From the NCBI RefSeq assembly GCF_014529625.1, contig NZ_CP076039.1:3534001-3598000 (forward strand): a DNA stretch of 64,000 nucleotides, in the 5' to 3' direction. Each line of letters begins with the position of its first letter. The first letter of the stretch is position 1. A program made the position numbers and the translations under genes. Source of the stretch: Candidatus Pelagisphaera phototrophica. GTDB lineage: Bacteria; Verrucomicrobiota; Verrucomicrobiia; Opitutales; Opitutaceae. Positions 28,313-37,837 of this stretch are shown piece after piece. The notes below the pieces were generated by a model. It was given only the letters and a program-made list of their open reading frames with translations, made no database searches and was not told where the DNA came from.

Positions 28313-28538
28313 CTGATGGGATTAGACGGTCGTTTTAAAGGGTATTGAATCCGAGTCAGCCTCGACTTACTAGTGATGACTTTTGATCCAATGAAAACCT
28401 CGTCAATACAAGGGACGAGCTATCCATGTATCTAACATAAGTGATACAACCCGGCCATATCTTTCGGGTGATTGCCTGCACAATTTAATTTTCGCTTGCC
28501 AAGGCTGAGTCATCGTGGCGCCGTGATCGCCTGTTATT

Positions 28539-28614
28539 GGGGCCGTAGCTCAGTTGGAAGAGCGCCTGCATGGCATGCAGGAGGTCGTCGGTTCGATCCC
28601 GATCGGCTCCACCA
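28539..28614 (+). tRNA. tRNA-Ala (anticodon GGC)
   Basis: Complete cloverleaf with encoded CCA: acceptor GGGGCCG/CGGCTCC, D stem GCTC/GAGC, anticodon stem CCTGC/GCAGG with loop ATGGCAT (anticodon GGC), T arm GTCGG-TTCGATC-CCGAT, discriminator A. No tail duplication like that of tRNA-Asn is seen. Confidence 0.97.
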
Positions 28615-28966
28615 GCCTCCGTTGGAATCTGAGATGCTTAGACAGTCTCTAACCTTCATGTTCAAAGTACCTCATGAAAAGATAGTTATAATACCTAATC
28701 AATTAGGCAACAAAGTGGTTAATTAATACTTAATAGAAATCCTTGCCCATTCCCGTCAAAAATTTGAGGCAAACATCTGCAAATCCCAAGAGATCACAAT
28801 CCCCCCGAGCACTAGTCCAGTCGATGATAGGCAACTTATAGAGCTTATGATCGGATAGTAAAACTCATCAAGAAACGCTTCCCAGAGCTCGAGACTTCTC
28901 GTTTCGTAACGTGAAAGTAACGAAACCTTCGCCAAAGAAAGGAATTCTGACATTAGAATTCTTTCC
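28615..28966. other. 350-bp gap after tRNA-Ala
   Basis: AT-rich, no credible gene. A 70-codon minus-strand frame (28756-28968) starts opposite the PHP gene start and matches nothing I know. Promoter for the PHP-HAD-thiD genes expected here. Confidence 0.4.
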
Positions 28967-29776
28967 ATGTTCGCTGCCTACCACAATCATACTACGCTGA
29001 GCGAAGGGAAAACTTCCGTATCGGAAAGGTACGATGCAGCCTTCGGCAAGGGGGTCCGCGATCTAGGGATTTCGGATCACTTTTGCGTTTTTCCAGACGG
29101 ATCGACTCGCCCTTGGTCTATGGTTTCATCTAAGGTTGACGAATACATATCGGAGATCCGTTCGTATAATAGGGGCCCTTCGGCTTTCGCTAAAATCGGC
29201 CTTGAGATTGAATGGTTTACGGATCATCACAGTATCTTACCTCCCCTCATCGAAGGACTCGAACTGGACTTTAGAATGGGTTCACTCCATCATGTGGGCG
29301 AAGCGTTTTTTGACGATTGCTTCTCTCCAAAAAGAAGCGAAGAAGACCGCCTTGAAATGTGGAGAAAATAATGGACGCTAAAACGCAAGATGGCGGAAAG
29401 CGGACTATTCGATATGGTAACTCACATAGACATGCCCAAACGTCTCCGCTTCTTTCCCGAAAAAGAACTAGAAAAAGAAATCGACGAGGCTCTAGATGCC
29501 TTCGCCGCCTACAACGTAGCTGTTATTTTGTATACAGCCAGCTTTTCGCTGCCTTGTCGAGGGGCTTACGCTTCGCCTAGCATACTAGAAAAATGCCGGG
29601 AATTGGATATCTCAGTTACTCTATCAGCAGACGGTCACGAGCCAGCAAAAATTCATTACGAATTCGAGCGTGGCATCAGTGTCCTAAAAAAAGCAGGCTT
29701 CAGCGAAATCGCCCGTTTCAGGGAGCGCGAGATCAGTTTTAAACCGATCGAAGAAGCCTTAGAAAAAGTGGATTAG
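28967..29776 (+). pseudogene. PHP-domain histidinol-phosphatase-like protein, broken by one nonsense codon
   Basis: One continuous frame of 269 codons except for a TAA at 29369-29371. Before it comes the PHP metal site (YHNHTTLSEG, ISDHF, GLEIEW) and after it the second half (GLFDMVTHIDMPKR and SADGHEP), so both halves of a HisK-type PHP phosphatase are present in phase. The TAA falls in MWRK-stop-WTLKRK, where a Tyr codon would need a single base change. No alternative start restores a full active site. The tail overlaps the HAD gene by one base. A recent nonsense mutation, a sequence error or readthrough are the options. Confidence 0.85.
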
Positions 29777-29778
29777 TG

Positions 29779-30477
29779 ATGATTCGAGCACTAATATTCG
29801 ATCTCGACCAGACCCTCGTCGACCGTGATTCGACTTTTCTCAACTTCGTCACAAAACAGTATGAACGATTCGAAAGCCAGCTCTCGACCATCGACCAGAG
29901 GAGATACATTGACTATTTAGTCGACAACGAAAACAATGGCTACCGCTCCAAAGACGCTCTCTATCCGCTTCTCTGCAAGGAGCTGAATCTTGAAGTCGAT
30001 CCTCAAGAGCTACTCGAAGACTTTTGGCAATTTTACGGTGACGATCCCATTCTCTTTCCAGGCGTTCCTGAAACTCTATCTCAACTGGAGCCAAACTATT
30101 CGCTCGGAATCATTACCAACGGTAGGAGTCACGGACAAAGGCGAAAGATCGAAAATTCCGGCATAGCTGGACACTTTAGATCCATCAAAGTCTCCGAAGA
30201 AGAAGGTATCAAGAAGCCGGATATTAGAATCTTCCGTGCTTGTGTAGCAGAACTCATCCTACAGCCAAACGAATGCCTCTTCATAGGAGACAACCCAGAG
30301 GTGGACATTGAAGGAGCCAAAAGCGCAGGTCTTTACGCAATCTGGATTCGCAACGATCGCTTTCCACCTCCCACTGACTGTGATGGCAGCATAGACCAGG
30401 TCGAAGAGCTAATAGAGCTACTTTCCCAAGAATCAGAATCGGGAGCAAGCTTCGTAGGGAATCCTTCAACACGATAA
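29779..30477 (+). CDS. HAD-family hydrolase
   Basis: Haloacid-dehalogenase superfamily phosphatase, about 232 residues. Motif I DLDQTL with the nucleophile Asp, motif II ITNGRS, Lys in IKKPD and motif IV GDNPEVDIEGA are all present; the cap is a helical C1 type. Substrate unknown. The gene follows the broken PHP gene (GTG at 29776 overlapping its stop, or ATG at 29779) and precedes thiD by 7 bp. A phosphatase for histidinol phosphate, a thiamine intermediate or a pyrimidine/FMN precursor would fit the setting. Confidence 0.88.
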   Translation: MIRALIFDLDQTLVDRDSTFLNFVTKQYERFESQLSTIDQRRYIDYLVDNENNGYRSKDALYPLLCKELNLEVDPQELLEDFWQFYGDDPILFPGVPETLSQLEPNYSLGIITNGRSHGQRRKIENSGIAGHFRSIKVSEEEGIKKPDIRIFRACVAELILQPNECLFIGDNPEVDIEGAKSAGLYAIWIRNDRFPPPTDCDGSIDQVEELIELLSQESESGASFVGNPSTR

Positions 30478-30484
30478 CCGAGCC

Positions 30485-31288
30485 ATGCAGACTTTTCCAA
30501 GCAGACAAGTCCCCGTCGCTTTGACGGTTGCTGGATCCGACTCAGGTGGTGTGGCCGGCATGCAAGCCGACTTGCTTACATTTGCGGCCAATGGCGTCTA
30601 CGGTATTGCGGCGATGACCTGCGTCACGGCTCAGAACCCCGAAGGGGTAGTTCAGGTGGAAGTACTCGAGCCTGAATTCGTGATCAAGCAAGCAGAAACT
30701 GTTAATCGGTATTTTGCAGCGCGAGCTGCCAAGACCGGCCTATTATGCACCCAAGAGATTGTTGAACATGTGTCAGAATTCTTTTCTCGCAACGCCAACA
30801 TTAGACTCGTCGTCGATCCCGTTATGGTTTCTAGCAGCGGAGCTCGACTTCTGAGTGAAGAAACAATCGATGCGTACAGGGAGCACCTCCTGCCAATCGC
30901 AGCGATCATCACACCAAATTTAGACGAAGCCGAGATACTGATCGGCCGCCCGCTGCGAAGCCCAGATGAAATGGATCAAGCAGCCCAAGAGATGGCTACC
31001 GAGTGGAACGCGAACATCTACCTGAAAGGCGGGCATCTTGAAGGCGATATACTCTACGACGTAGCTAGTACTCGAGAGGGGGAATCGCGTTCGTTCTTTC
31101 AGAAACGAATTCGCTCTATCGACACGCATGGCAGCGGCTGCACGCTGAGCTCGTGTGTAGCTGCTAACCTAGCCATGGGGATGGATGCCATCGCTGCGAT
31201 CGAAGCGGCTCGAATCTATCTGAGACGTGGCATGGAGCGACCTGTCTTTCATTCCGGAAATAGATTCATCAACCACTTCCCGGCATGA
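30485..31288 (+). CDS. thiD: Hydroxymethylpyrimidine (phosphomethylpyrimidine) kinase ThiD
   Basis: Phosphorylates HMP and HMP-P for thiamine diphosphate synthesis. 267 residues, ribokinase-like fold: GSDSGG...AGMQAD substrate loop (18-29), VVDPVM, ITPN and the catalytic Cys219 in HGSGCT. One residue is inserted in the GSDSGG loop relative to the usual GSDPSGGAGIQAD. Last gene of the PHP-HAD-thiD run. Confidence 0.95.
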   Translation: MQTFPSRQVPVALTVAGSDSGGVAGMQADLLTFAANGVYGIAAMTCVTAQNPEGVVQVEVLEPEFVIKQAETVNRYFAARAAKTGLLCTQEIVEHVSEFFSRNANIRLVVDPVMVSSSGARLLSEETIDAYREHLLPIAAIITPNLDEAEILIGRPLRSPDEMDQAAQEMATEWNANIYLKGGHLEGDILYDVASTREGESRSFFQKRIRSIDTHGSGCTLSSCVAANLAMGMDAIAAIEAARIYLRRGMERPVFHSGNRFINHFPA

Positions 31289-31371
31289 ATTCCCAAAGCT
31301 TCACGGATCCTCAGCTGCGTTCGCATTTCAAATTCCTTCGGGCAACTAAGTGCTCTTCTGAAAACTGACTT

Positions 31372-31463
31372 TCATTGATCCATTTCGATGATCCGATCGA
31401 AAAAATTGTCGGTAAGCTGATTTGAAAGGCCCACTCGTTTCAATGACTCCTTATAGCGAATCA
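31372..31463 (-). pseudogene. Possible IS5-type transposase fragment
   Basis: About 30 codons reading PDSLIRYKESLKRVGLSNQ in a frame overlapping the ogt stop. The pattern P-D-x-x-x-x-R-x-x-x-x-L-x-x-x-G-L resembles the N-terminal region of IS5-family transposases. No inverted repeats or other parts are seen. Weak. Confidence 0.25.
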
Positions 31464-31988
31464 GGCTGTCAGGGGCAATTCGCCTTGGTGTTCGCTTTCG
31501 AGCTCCAGCAGCTTGCGTTTCGCTCTCAGTCCACCAGCGTAGCCCACTAGAGCACCATCACCTCCAATAATTCTATGGCAAGGAACGAATATCGACAGGG
31601 CATTCGCTCCATTGGCATTCGCGACCGCTCTTACGGATTTGGGCTTACCCATAGCTTGTGCCAAATCCAAGTAAGTAGCCGTTTGGCCGAATGTCACTTT
31701 CTGGAGCTGCTCCCAAACGTTTTTCTGGAAGTCTGTTCCAATAAAACCTAAAGGAACATCGAATACTTTCCGCTTGCCTACAAAGTATTCGTTCAGCTGA
31801 ACTTTGGCTAGTTCGATAGTGGGCGAGCTTTCCTCAACGTAGTCAGTGCCCGCCCCTTCTTTGATCCGCTTGTCTATGGAAAAGCGCATTTTCCGATAGT
31901 GCCAGTCACTTAGAACCAGCCGGTCTTTCAGAGAACCCAAGAGCAATTCGCCCCAGGGAGTTCTATAGTAATCAATATGTATCATCAC
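31461..31988 (-). CDS. ogt: Methylated-DNA-protein-cysteine methyltransferase
   Basis: Suicide repair protein removing O6-alkyl groups from guanine. 175 residues with the acceptor Cys137 in VPCHRIIGG, the Asn hinge in NANGANALSIF, and a helix-turn-helix with VRAVANANG. An N-terminal domain precedes it as in Ogt/Ada-C. Length normal. A single gene; convergent with thiD. Confidence 0.95.
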   Translation of the reverse strand: MMIHIDYYRTPWGELLLGSLKDRLVLSDWHYRKMRFSIDKRIKEGAGTDYVEESSPTIELAKVQLNEYFVGKRKVFDVPLGFIGTDFQKNVWEQLQKVTFGQTATYLDLAQAMGKPKSVRAVANANGANALSIFVPCHRIIGGDGALVGYAGGLRAKRKLLELESEHQGELPLTA

Positions 31989-32064
31989 TGTATCCCTAAT
32001 CTCAATAAATCGTCTCCTTCATGTATTCCGGATAATCTTTGTCATAGGCCTCTCCGTCAAACTC

Positions 32065-32621
32065 TCAGCCATGCATTCTGGCAAAAACATGGTTCATTTC
32101 ACCGGCAGCCGTAAAATGGCTTCGCTCCGGATGAGACTCCGTTTCCCAAAGCCGCGAGCGGGCAAGCGCTTTCGGGCATTGGTAGTACACTTTTTCTGCA
32201 CCGACACCTAACACGCTACTGGAAGGTTTCCCGTTGATCGAAAAGGAAGCGTTTAATTCCTTGTCCACTACGATTCGGGCTTGGCCGCTTAAGCGGATCG
32301 TCACTCCAACATTCGGTACCAGAAAAATGATTCCCTCACATGGATTGGCGATGATATTCCTCAAGCTATCTAGCCGCTTGTTTCCTCTCCGATCGGGAAT
32401 CTGGATTGTTCTTTCATCGGCCAAGCGTACGAAACCAGCGGGATCCCCGCGAGGCGAGCAATCGATTCCCTTGGCCCCGTGAGCCGATAAAATCAGGAAT
32501 GGCAACGCCTCGATAAATTGGTGACAATGATCGTTGATATGATCGAGCTCTTTTAGTTTCGCCGTTCGATTGGCAAGCCGTATAATCCTTCAAGCTCTTC
32601 GACTGAAGCTATCGTTCTAAT
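32065..32621 (-). pseudogene. PPOX-class (pyridoxamine-phosphate-oxidase-like) flavoprotein, frameshifted near the N-terminus
   Basis: From 32505 down, the 146-residue frame shows the MSMEG_1061-type FMN split barrel: DCSPRGDPAGFV, PDRRGNKRLDSLRNI, IIFLVPNVG and KALARSRLW. Upstream the same frame continues KELDHINDHCHQFIEALPF, while the expected N-terminal SVEELEGLYGLPIER lies in another phase (32566-32606), joining only with a shift near 32557. No ATG begins that first piece. So the gene is either frameshifted or wrongly sequenced. A short form from 32505 would lack the first helix. Confidence 0.65.
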
Positions 32622-32725
32622 CGATAGCTAATTTGACTTCGGTGAGGATACTACGCGAGTGCCAACCGGAAACCTTACGGTAACGGGCGAAGAAATTAAT
32701 CAAACCCTAGCATTCTAACCGTACG

Positions 32726-34039
32726 ATGCCTGCACCCATGGCGTTGAGCAGCTATATCCAAGACCTACAGAAACGGAATACCTTCCTCTTTTCCGTCTAC
32801 AGTCTGTTGGCCACTTTCTGCTTGTATTTCTGCATGTATGCGTTCCGGAAACCATTTTCCGCAGGGCTCCTGCGAAGCGTAATCATTTTGGGGCATTGAC
32901 TACAAAATCGTACTGATCATCTCGCAGGTATTTGGATACACGCTATCCAAATTCATCGGGATCAAGGTCATATAAGAAATGCGGTCGAATCATTGCATTG
33001 TATTGTTCATTGGTATCGCGGAGACAGCTCTATTTTTCGTCGACGTTGTCCCACTTCCCTACAACTTCATCCTCATGTTTTTGAATGGACTACCGCTGGG
33101 CATGATCTGGGGCTCGTGTTCGGTTTTCTTGAAGGCCGCAAAAACACGGAAGCGTTGGGAGCGGGCCTTTGCTCCAGCTTTATCATTTCTTCGGGTTTAG
33201 TGAAATCCGTTGGTCGCTATACAATTACCGATTGGGGTGTGCCCGAACTCTGGATGCACTTCGTTACGGGATTGATCTTTACGCCCATTCTTCTGCTGTC
33301 TGTCTGGCTTCTTCGAGCTGTGCCTCCACCGAACGAAGAAGACATAGTGCACAGGACCACGCGTGCGCCCATGACGGGAGCCGAGCGTATTCAATTCTTC
33401 AAGCAAATAGGCGGCGGGCTCGCCCTCATTGTAGTCTTCCACACGCTTGTAACCGCCTACCGAGATTTTCACGACAACCTCGCTATCAGGCTTTTACGAG
33501 AAATCGGGCACGGCGATAGCGCGTCTAATCTCGTCCGATCCGAGATTCCCATAGCGTTTTCCGTTCTTATCGTGCTTGGGAGCCTATTTCTGATTCGCGG
33601 AAATCGGCTGGCCTTGGATGTGGCCCATATCGTTATGGCCGTTGGGAGCGCGCTCATTGGGATTAGCACTTGGCTTTTCCAATCGGGAGCCATCAACCCC
33701 TACCTTTGGTTCACCTTGGTGGGACTGGGACTCTATCTGGCCTACGTGCCCATCCAGTGCATGCTTTTCGATCGTCTCATTGCCGCTTTGAAAAGCGCGG
33801 CGAATATCGGCTTCTTTATGTATATTGCCGATTCAACGGGTTATCTGGCCAGCGTTGTGGTCATACTCTACCGCAATTTCTTAGCTGGAGATCAAAGCTG
33901 GCTCACCTTTTTCGTTAGTTCTAGCTACCTGATATCGATTATGGGAACAACACTTGTTCTACTTTCACTGGCTTTCTTTAATCGAAAGCTGAATACAGCG
34001 GCGAAGACTGCGCCTCCTCAGCAGGGAACGCTCGCTTAG
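32726..34039 (+). pseudogene. DUF5690-family MFS-like transporter, multiply disrupted
   Basis: Three consecutive phases each encode the right next part of one protein. Phase 1 (32726-32899): SSYIQDLQKRNTFLF to CMYAFRKPFSAG. Phase 2 (32886-33115): FWGIDYKIVLIISQVFGY and NFILMFLNGLPLGMIWG, with an additional TAA at 32973-32975. Phase 3 (from about 33113): LVFGFLEGRK to the end, about ten further TM helices. So at least two frameshifts and one nonsense codon separate a normal N-terminus from the long intact C-terminal part. The residual 348-codon frame lacks its first helices and is unlikely to work. Confidence 0.8.
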
Positions 34040-34049
34040 CAAGCATCTA

Positions 34050-35849
34050 TCATGCTAAAACAAAGTCGCCATGCAATTGTGCATAAACTCCTTTGGCGGC
34101 CAGCAAATCGCTATGGGACCCTGCTTCCACCAATTCTCCCTGATCAAGGACGAATATCCGGTCAGCGATTCGGGCAACATTAAGGCGATGGGCAATGAAG
34201 ATGCTGGTGCGGCCATCGATCAAGCGAGAAAGAGCTGCCTGAATTCTAGCTTCGGTCATCACATCAACTGAGCTTGTCGCTTCATCCAAAATCAGGATAC
34301 GGGGATCGCACAACATCGCCCTTGCGAAGCAAACAATCTGCCGTTGACCGTTCGACAAGTTCTTCCCATTCTCTCCCACTTTCGTATCCAAGCCCTCGGG
34401 CAAGGATTCCAAGATATCGCGCGAGTCCAATTGATCGATCGCCCAATGAACTAAATCCGCGGTCGCAGCTGGCGATCCCAGCTTGATATTATCTGTCACG
34501 GATCCATCGAATAAAAAGGCTTGCTGCGTTACAATGCCGAAATGCTTCCTCAATGCCAGACCGTGCATTTCCACTGTAGAGATCCCATCGATTTCTAGAC
34601 TGCCACTCGTGGGCAGATAGTGCTTGCTGATCAAATTGGCCAACGTGCTCTTGCCGGATCCCGTATGACCGACGAGGGCTACCGTTTCTCTAGGTTCGAT
34701 GCGAAAATCGATACCCTTGAGCACCGGTTTTCCATCCAGATAGCTGAAGCTGAGGTCCTTGGCCTCAATCGATCCCTTCAGAGATGCCAGCCTAACGAGC
34801 TTAGGTGTCTCTTTCCAATCGGGCTCTTTGTCGAGGAGTTGAAATACCCGTTCTGCTCCCGCCACCGAGGCCAGTGCTTGAGTGTAGATGCGTCCGATGT
34901 TCTGGACGGGCATAAAGAAATAGTTCGCCAGAAAAAAGAAGGCAATGAAATCATCCACACTGGAATCAAAGCTTCCCGTTAAGGTGCCGTAGGACCCCAC
35001 AGCTAAGAGCAGAGCAAGAAATCCCTGAGTATTGAATTCGAGCAAAGGAAGATAGATTGCCGTATTTCTAGCGAGATTCTGGTTATTGGCAGCGTGGTCC
35101 TGAATGAGCGTTTCAAATTCGTCGGCCGTCGGTCTTTCCCGAGCAAAACTTTGAATAATCTTCATTCCGTTAACTGCCTCGGCAACTTTGCTCGTCAATC
35201 GGCTTTGGCTAAGCTGCGTTTGACGGGACCAATGGGATAGTTTGCCGCGGAAATAGATATTGATTCCGTAAATTACCGGGGCCACCACTAGCACGATGCA
35301 AAACAATGCCGGGTTGTAGATGAACATGAAAACGCTCGAAACCAGCATTTGCCCGACCAGCATCAAACCGAAAAAGAATACCACGTGGACGCCTCGACGC
35401 ATATTTTCGATGTCCGAAATATAGCGACTCAGCAAGCTACCCACTTTCGTCTTGGTGTAGAATCCCAGCGAAAACGTTTGCAGCTTTTCGAACAGGCCAT
35501 TGCGCAAGCCCTGAGCCACTCGCTCCCCTAGTTGCTGCGAGGCCAGCATGCGATAACTGAAGGTCACCTCTGTCACGATCGCCAGAATGACAAACACTCC
35601 AGACCACAAAATAACCCCTTGAAAGTCCTTCGAGGCAATAGGTCCATTGATAACGTGCCCTATAAGCACCCCTTGCATAGGACGGAGGATAGATCGAGCC
35701 GCCGATAGGGCCAGACAGAGGTCGCGCAGCCTCGAATGGGGTCGCATGTAGGAGAAGATTCGGAATATCAGTTTAAGGTCTAGACGACGCTCTTCTGATT
35801 TAATTCCGGCCCCAATGGGGTCGCCACCTGTTGCCTTGACGAAACTCAT
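34050..35849 (-). CDS. ABC exporter half-transporter with canonical Walker B, noncanonical signature
   Basis: 599 residues: six-helix exporter membrane domain (about 50-330) fused to an ATPase domain. Walker A GHTGSGKST, Walker B ILILDEATS with the catalytic Glu, His switch IAHR, but the signature reads LSNGQ instead of LSGGQ. It overlaps the upstream half-transporter by 4 bp (ATGA). This division of defects between the two halves matches heterodimeric exporters of the TM287/288 and BmrCD kind, which export drugs or lipids with one degenerate ATP site. Substrate unknown. Confidence 0.93.
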   Translation of the reverse strand: MSFVKATGGDPIGAGIKSEERRLDLKLIFRIFSYMRPHSRLRDLCLALSAARSILRPMQGVLIGHVINGPIASKDFQGVILWSGVFVILAIVTEVTFSYRMLASQQLGERVAQGLRNGLFEKLQTFSLGFYTKTKVGSLLSRYISDIENMRRGVHVVFFFGLMLVGQMLVSSVFMFIYNPALFCIVLVVAPVIYGINIYFRGKLSHWSRQTQLSQSRLTSKVAEAVNGMKIIQSFARERPTADEFETLIQDHAANNQNLARNTAIYLPLLEFNTQGFLALLLAVGSYGTLTGSFDSSVDDFIAFFFLANYFFMPVQNIGRIYTQALASVAGAERVFQLLDKEPDWKETPKLVRLASLKGSIEAKDLSFSYLDGKPVLKGIDFRIEPRETVALVGHTGSGKSTLANLISKHYLPTSGSLEIDGISTVEMHGLALRKHFGIVTQQAFLFDGSVTDNIKLGSPAATADLVHWAIDQLDSRDILESLPEGLDTKVGENGKNLSNGQRQIVCFARAMLCDPRILILDEATSSVDVMTEARIQAALSRLIDGRTSIFIAHRLNVARIADRIFVLDQGELVEAGSHSDLLAAKGVYAQLHGDFVLA

Positions 35850-37783
35850 ACGGTTACCTCTCGATCGAGCAAGGATCCAAACTGGGTTGCCACCATTTCC
35901 GAATAAGCTCCGGATTGACCCATCAGTTCATCGTGGGCGCCAATCTCGACGATACGGCCTTCCTTCATAACGATAATGCGATCGGCTCGGGCCAATGTGG
36001 ATACGCGATGAGCCACGATGAAAGTCGTCTTTTCCGACATCTCGTTTTTAAGTCCGTCGAAAATGCGCTTTTCCGTTCTGGGATCGATGGCTGAAGTCGG
36101 ATCGTCTAAGAGCAGAATCTTCGGATCTGGCAATAATGCTCTGGCAATACTAAGACGCTGCCTTTGCCCTCCAGACAGGTCGACTCCCATCTCTCCGATA
36201 ATTGTATCGTATCCATTTTCCAAATCTACAATAAACTCGTTTGCGCAAGCGATCTTCGCTGCCTTAACCACTAGTTCCATTGGAGCCTCAGCATTGCCGA
36301 ATCGTATGTTTTCGGCTATCGACTGGCTGAATATAAACGCATCTTGAAAAACGACTCCAACATTTCTTCGCAAGCATTGAAGATCTAGTCTTCGAGCGTC
36401 TACGCCACTAACGGAAACAATCCCTCGATCCGGATCATAAAGTCTCGGAATCAAGTTCAATAAAGAGCTCTTGCCCGCTGCAGTCTCACCAGCCAAGGCC
36501 ACGATTTCACCGGGTTCCACCTCGAAATCAACCTCAGAAAGAGCGTTTCTAGTTTCATTGTAGGAAACCGTAACGCGATCAAAGCGCACCCGTCCGGTAA
36601 ACGGTTGAGGTGTCAGCGGATTATCTGGCTGTTGCACTGAAGGCTCGGTATTCAAAATATCATGCAACCTCCTGGCCCCTGTAAGGCTTTCTTGAGTGGC
36701 ATTAGCAATCTGAGCCACGTTGGCTATGCGGTTGGCGAACTGCTGGAGCAGTCCAGCGAAAACGACGAATCCAGCTCCCAGCGCCAATTGCCCGGAGATC
36801 ACTAAGTGTCCGCCGTAGATGATTAGGGCGAACAGACTGGCGTGCGACAAAAGGTTGATACTCGGACCGAAGAGACTGATGCTACGGAATATACGGCTCT
36901 GGCATTCCCAAATATCCTTATTCATATTCCTCATTCTGTCGATTGCTTGATCTTCAACAGAGAATCCACGGATAACTTCGGCCCCTCTGATGGCTTCCGA
37001 CAAATAGAGTATCATTCGGTCGAACGCTTCACGGTAGGAAATGAACAGCGGGCGCGTGGTCTGAGAAAAAGCGAGTGACCTCAAAGCCATTAGCGGCACG
37101 AAAATCATGCAAGCAAGAGCCAGTAGGCTGTGTATCTTATACATGAATACTACGTAGATAGAGACGGTAATTATAAGCGTAATCGCTTCCATCAAGGCCA
37201 AGTCCACGAACGACCGAACTGCTTGGATATCTCCAGTAGCCCGATTGATCATAGCCCCGCTTGGCTGCTTGGAATAGAATCGCATGCAGCCTTCCTGGAG
37301 CTTGCCGAATACTTGGCGCTGCAACTGCGGGGCCAATTTCCCGTGCACAAGCTTGGCAGTGGAAGCGGCCGCTCCATAAAAGAGAAGCCCGTGGGCAACA
37401 GCGGAAAGCAACGCTACGCTGGACAGCAAAAGAATCACTTCCATCGGCGTCCAGCCTGCAGGTGGTTGCCAGCCCAGTGGCCAGGCAGGACCAGCCTCAC
37501 GCATGCCAGACACGAAGGCCAGGTAATCGATTCCCAGGCCAACTACATTCAATCCGAAAACCGCAAACAATGTTAAGGCAACTTGGAGAATCGCAGCCAA
37601 GGCGAACAATCTTCTGAATTGCCAGCAAAGGCTTAGCATCCAGCGAGTCAGTAATAGGTTTCCGACGTCGCCACTAGCATTGGTTCCCGGTCTTAGAATT
37701 TCCTTAAGTTTGTTTTCGATAATAGAGATCCCAATTCTCTCGCCCTTATAGAGCAAACTTCGTTGAGCGACCGAGGCCGACAA
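35846..37783 (-). CDS. ABC exporter half-transporter with degenerate catalytic Glu
   Basis: 645 residues: six TM helices (about 55-350) plus ATPase domain with Walker A GETAAGKSS, consensus signature LSGGQRQ and Walker B LLLDDPTSA, where the catalytic Glu is replaced by Asp. Together with the partner gene's LSNGQ this forms one inactive composite site, while the other site is canonical. Translationally coupled to the downstream half. It lies next to phnM but with its own start and a 54-bp gap, so a link to phosphonates is not implied. Confidence 0.93.
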   Translation of the reverse strand: MSASVAQRSLLYKGERIGISIIENKLKEILRPGTNASGDVGNLLLTRWMLSLCWQFRRLFALAAILQVALTLFAVFGLNVVGLGIDYLAFVSGMREAGPAWPLGWQPPAGWTPMEVILLLSSVALLSAVAHGLLFYGAAASTAKLVHGKLAPQLQRQVFGKLQEGCMRFYSKQPSGAMINRATGDIQAVRSFVDLALMEAITLIITVSIYVVFMYKIHSLLALACMIFVPLMALRSLAFSQTTRPLFISYREAFDRMILYLSEAIRGAEVIRGFSVEDQAIDRMRNMNKDIWECQSRIFRSISLFGPSINLLSHASLFALIIYGGHLVISGQLALGAGFVVFAGLLQQFANRIANVAQIANATQESLTGARRLHDILNTEPSVQQPDNPLTPQPFTGRVRFDRVTVSYNETRNALSEVDFEVEPGEIVALAGETAAGKSSLLNLIPRLYDPDRGIVSVSGVDARRLDLQCLRRNVGVVFQDAFIFSQSIAENIRFGNAEAPMELVVKAAKIACANEFIVDLENGYDTIIGEMGVDLSGGQRQRLSIARALLPDPKILLLDDPTSAIDPRTEKRIFDGLKNEMSEKTTFIVAHRVSTLARADRIIVMKEGRIVEIGAHDELMGQSGAYSEMVATQFGSLLDREVTV

Positions 37784-37837
37784 GCTCGTTTTCAGAGCGT
37801 TTCCAGCGTCTTCGTTTTTTTACTAAGGGTTCCACGA

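Noticed and set aside
28756-28968. 70-codon minus-strand frame opposite the PHP gene start
   Set aside because: No homology seen and it overlaps the PHP start codon region.
28967-29776. PHP protein as the PhnP substitute (PhnPP)
   Set aside because: Looks like the histidinol-phosphatase type, is broken, and is grouped with HAD and thiD rather than phn genes.
31284-31315. EcoRI, HindIII, BamHI and PvuII-type hexamers within about 35 bp just after thiD
   Set aside because: Looks like a polylinker, but spacing and flanks fit no vector and the thiD end is natural; chance.
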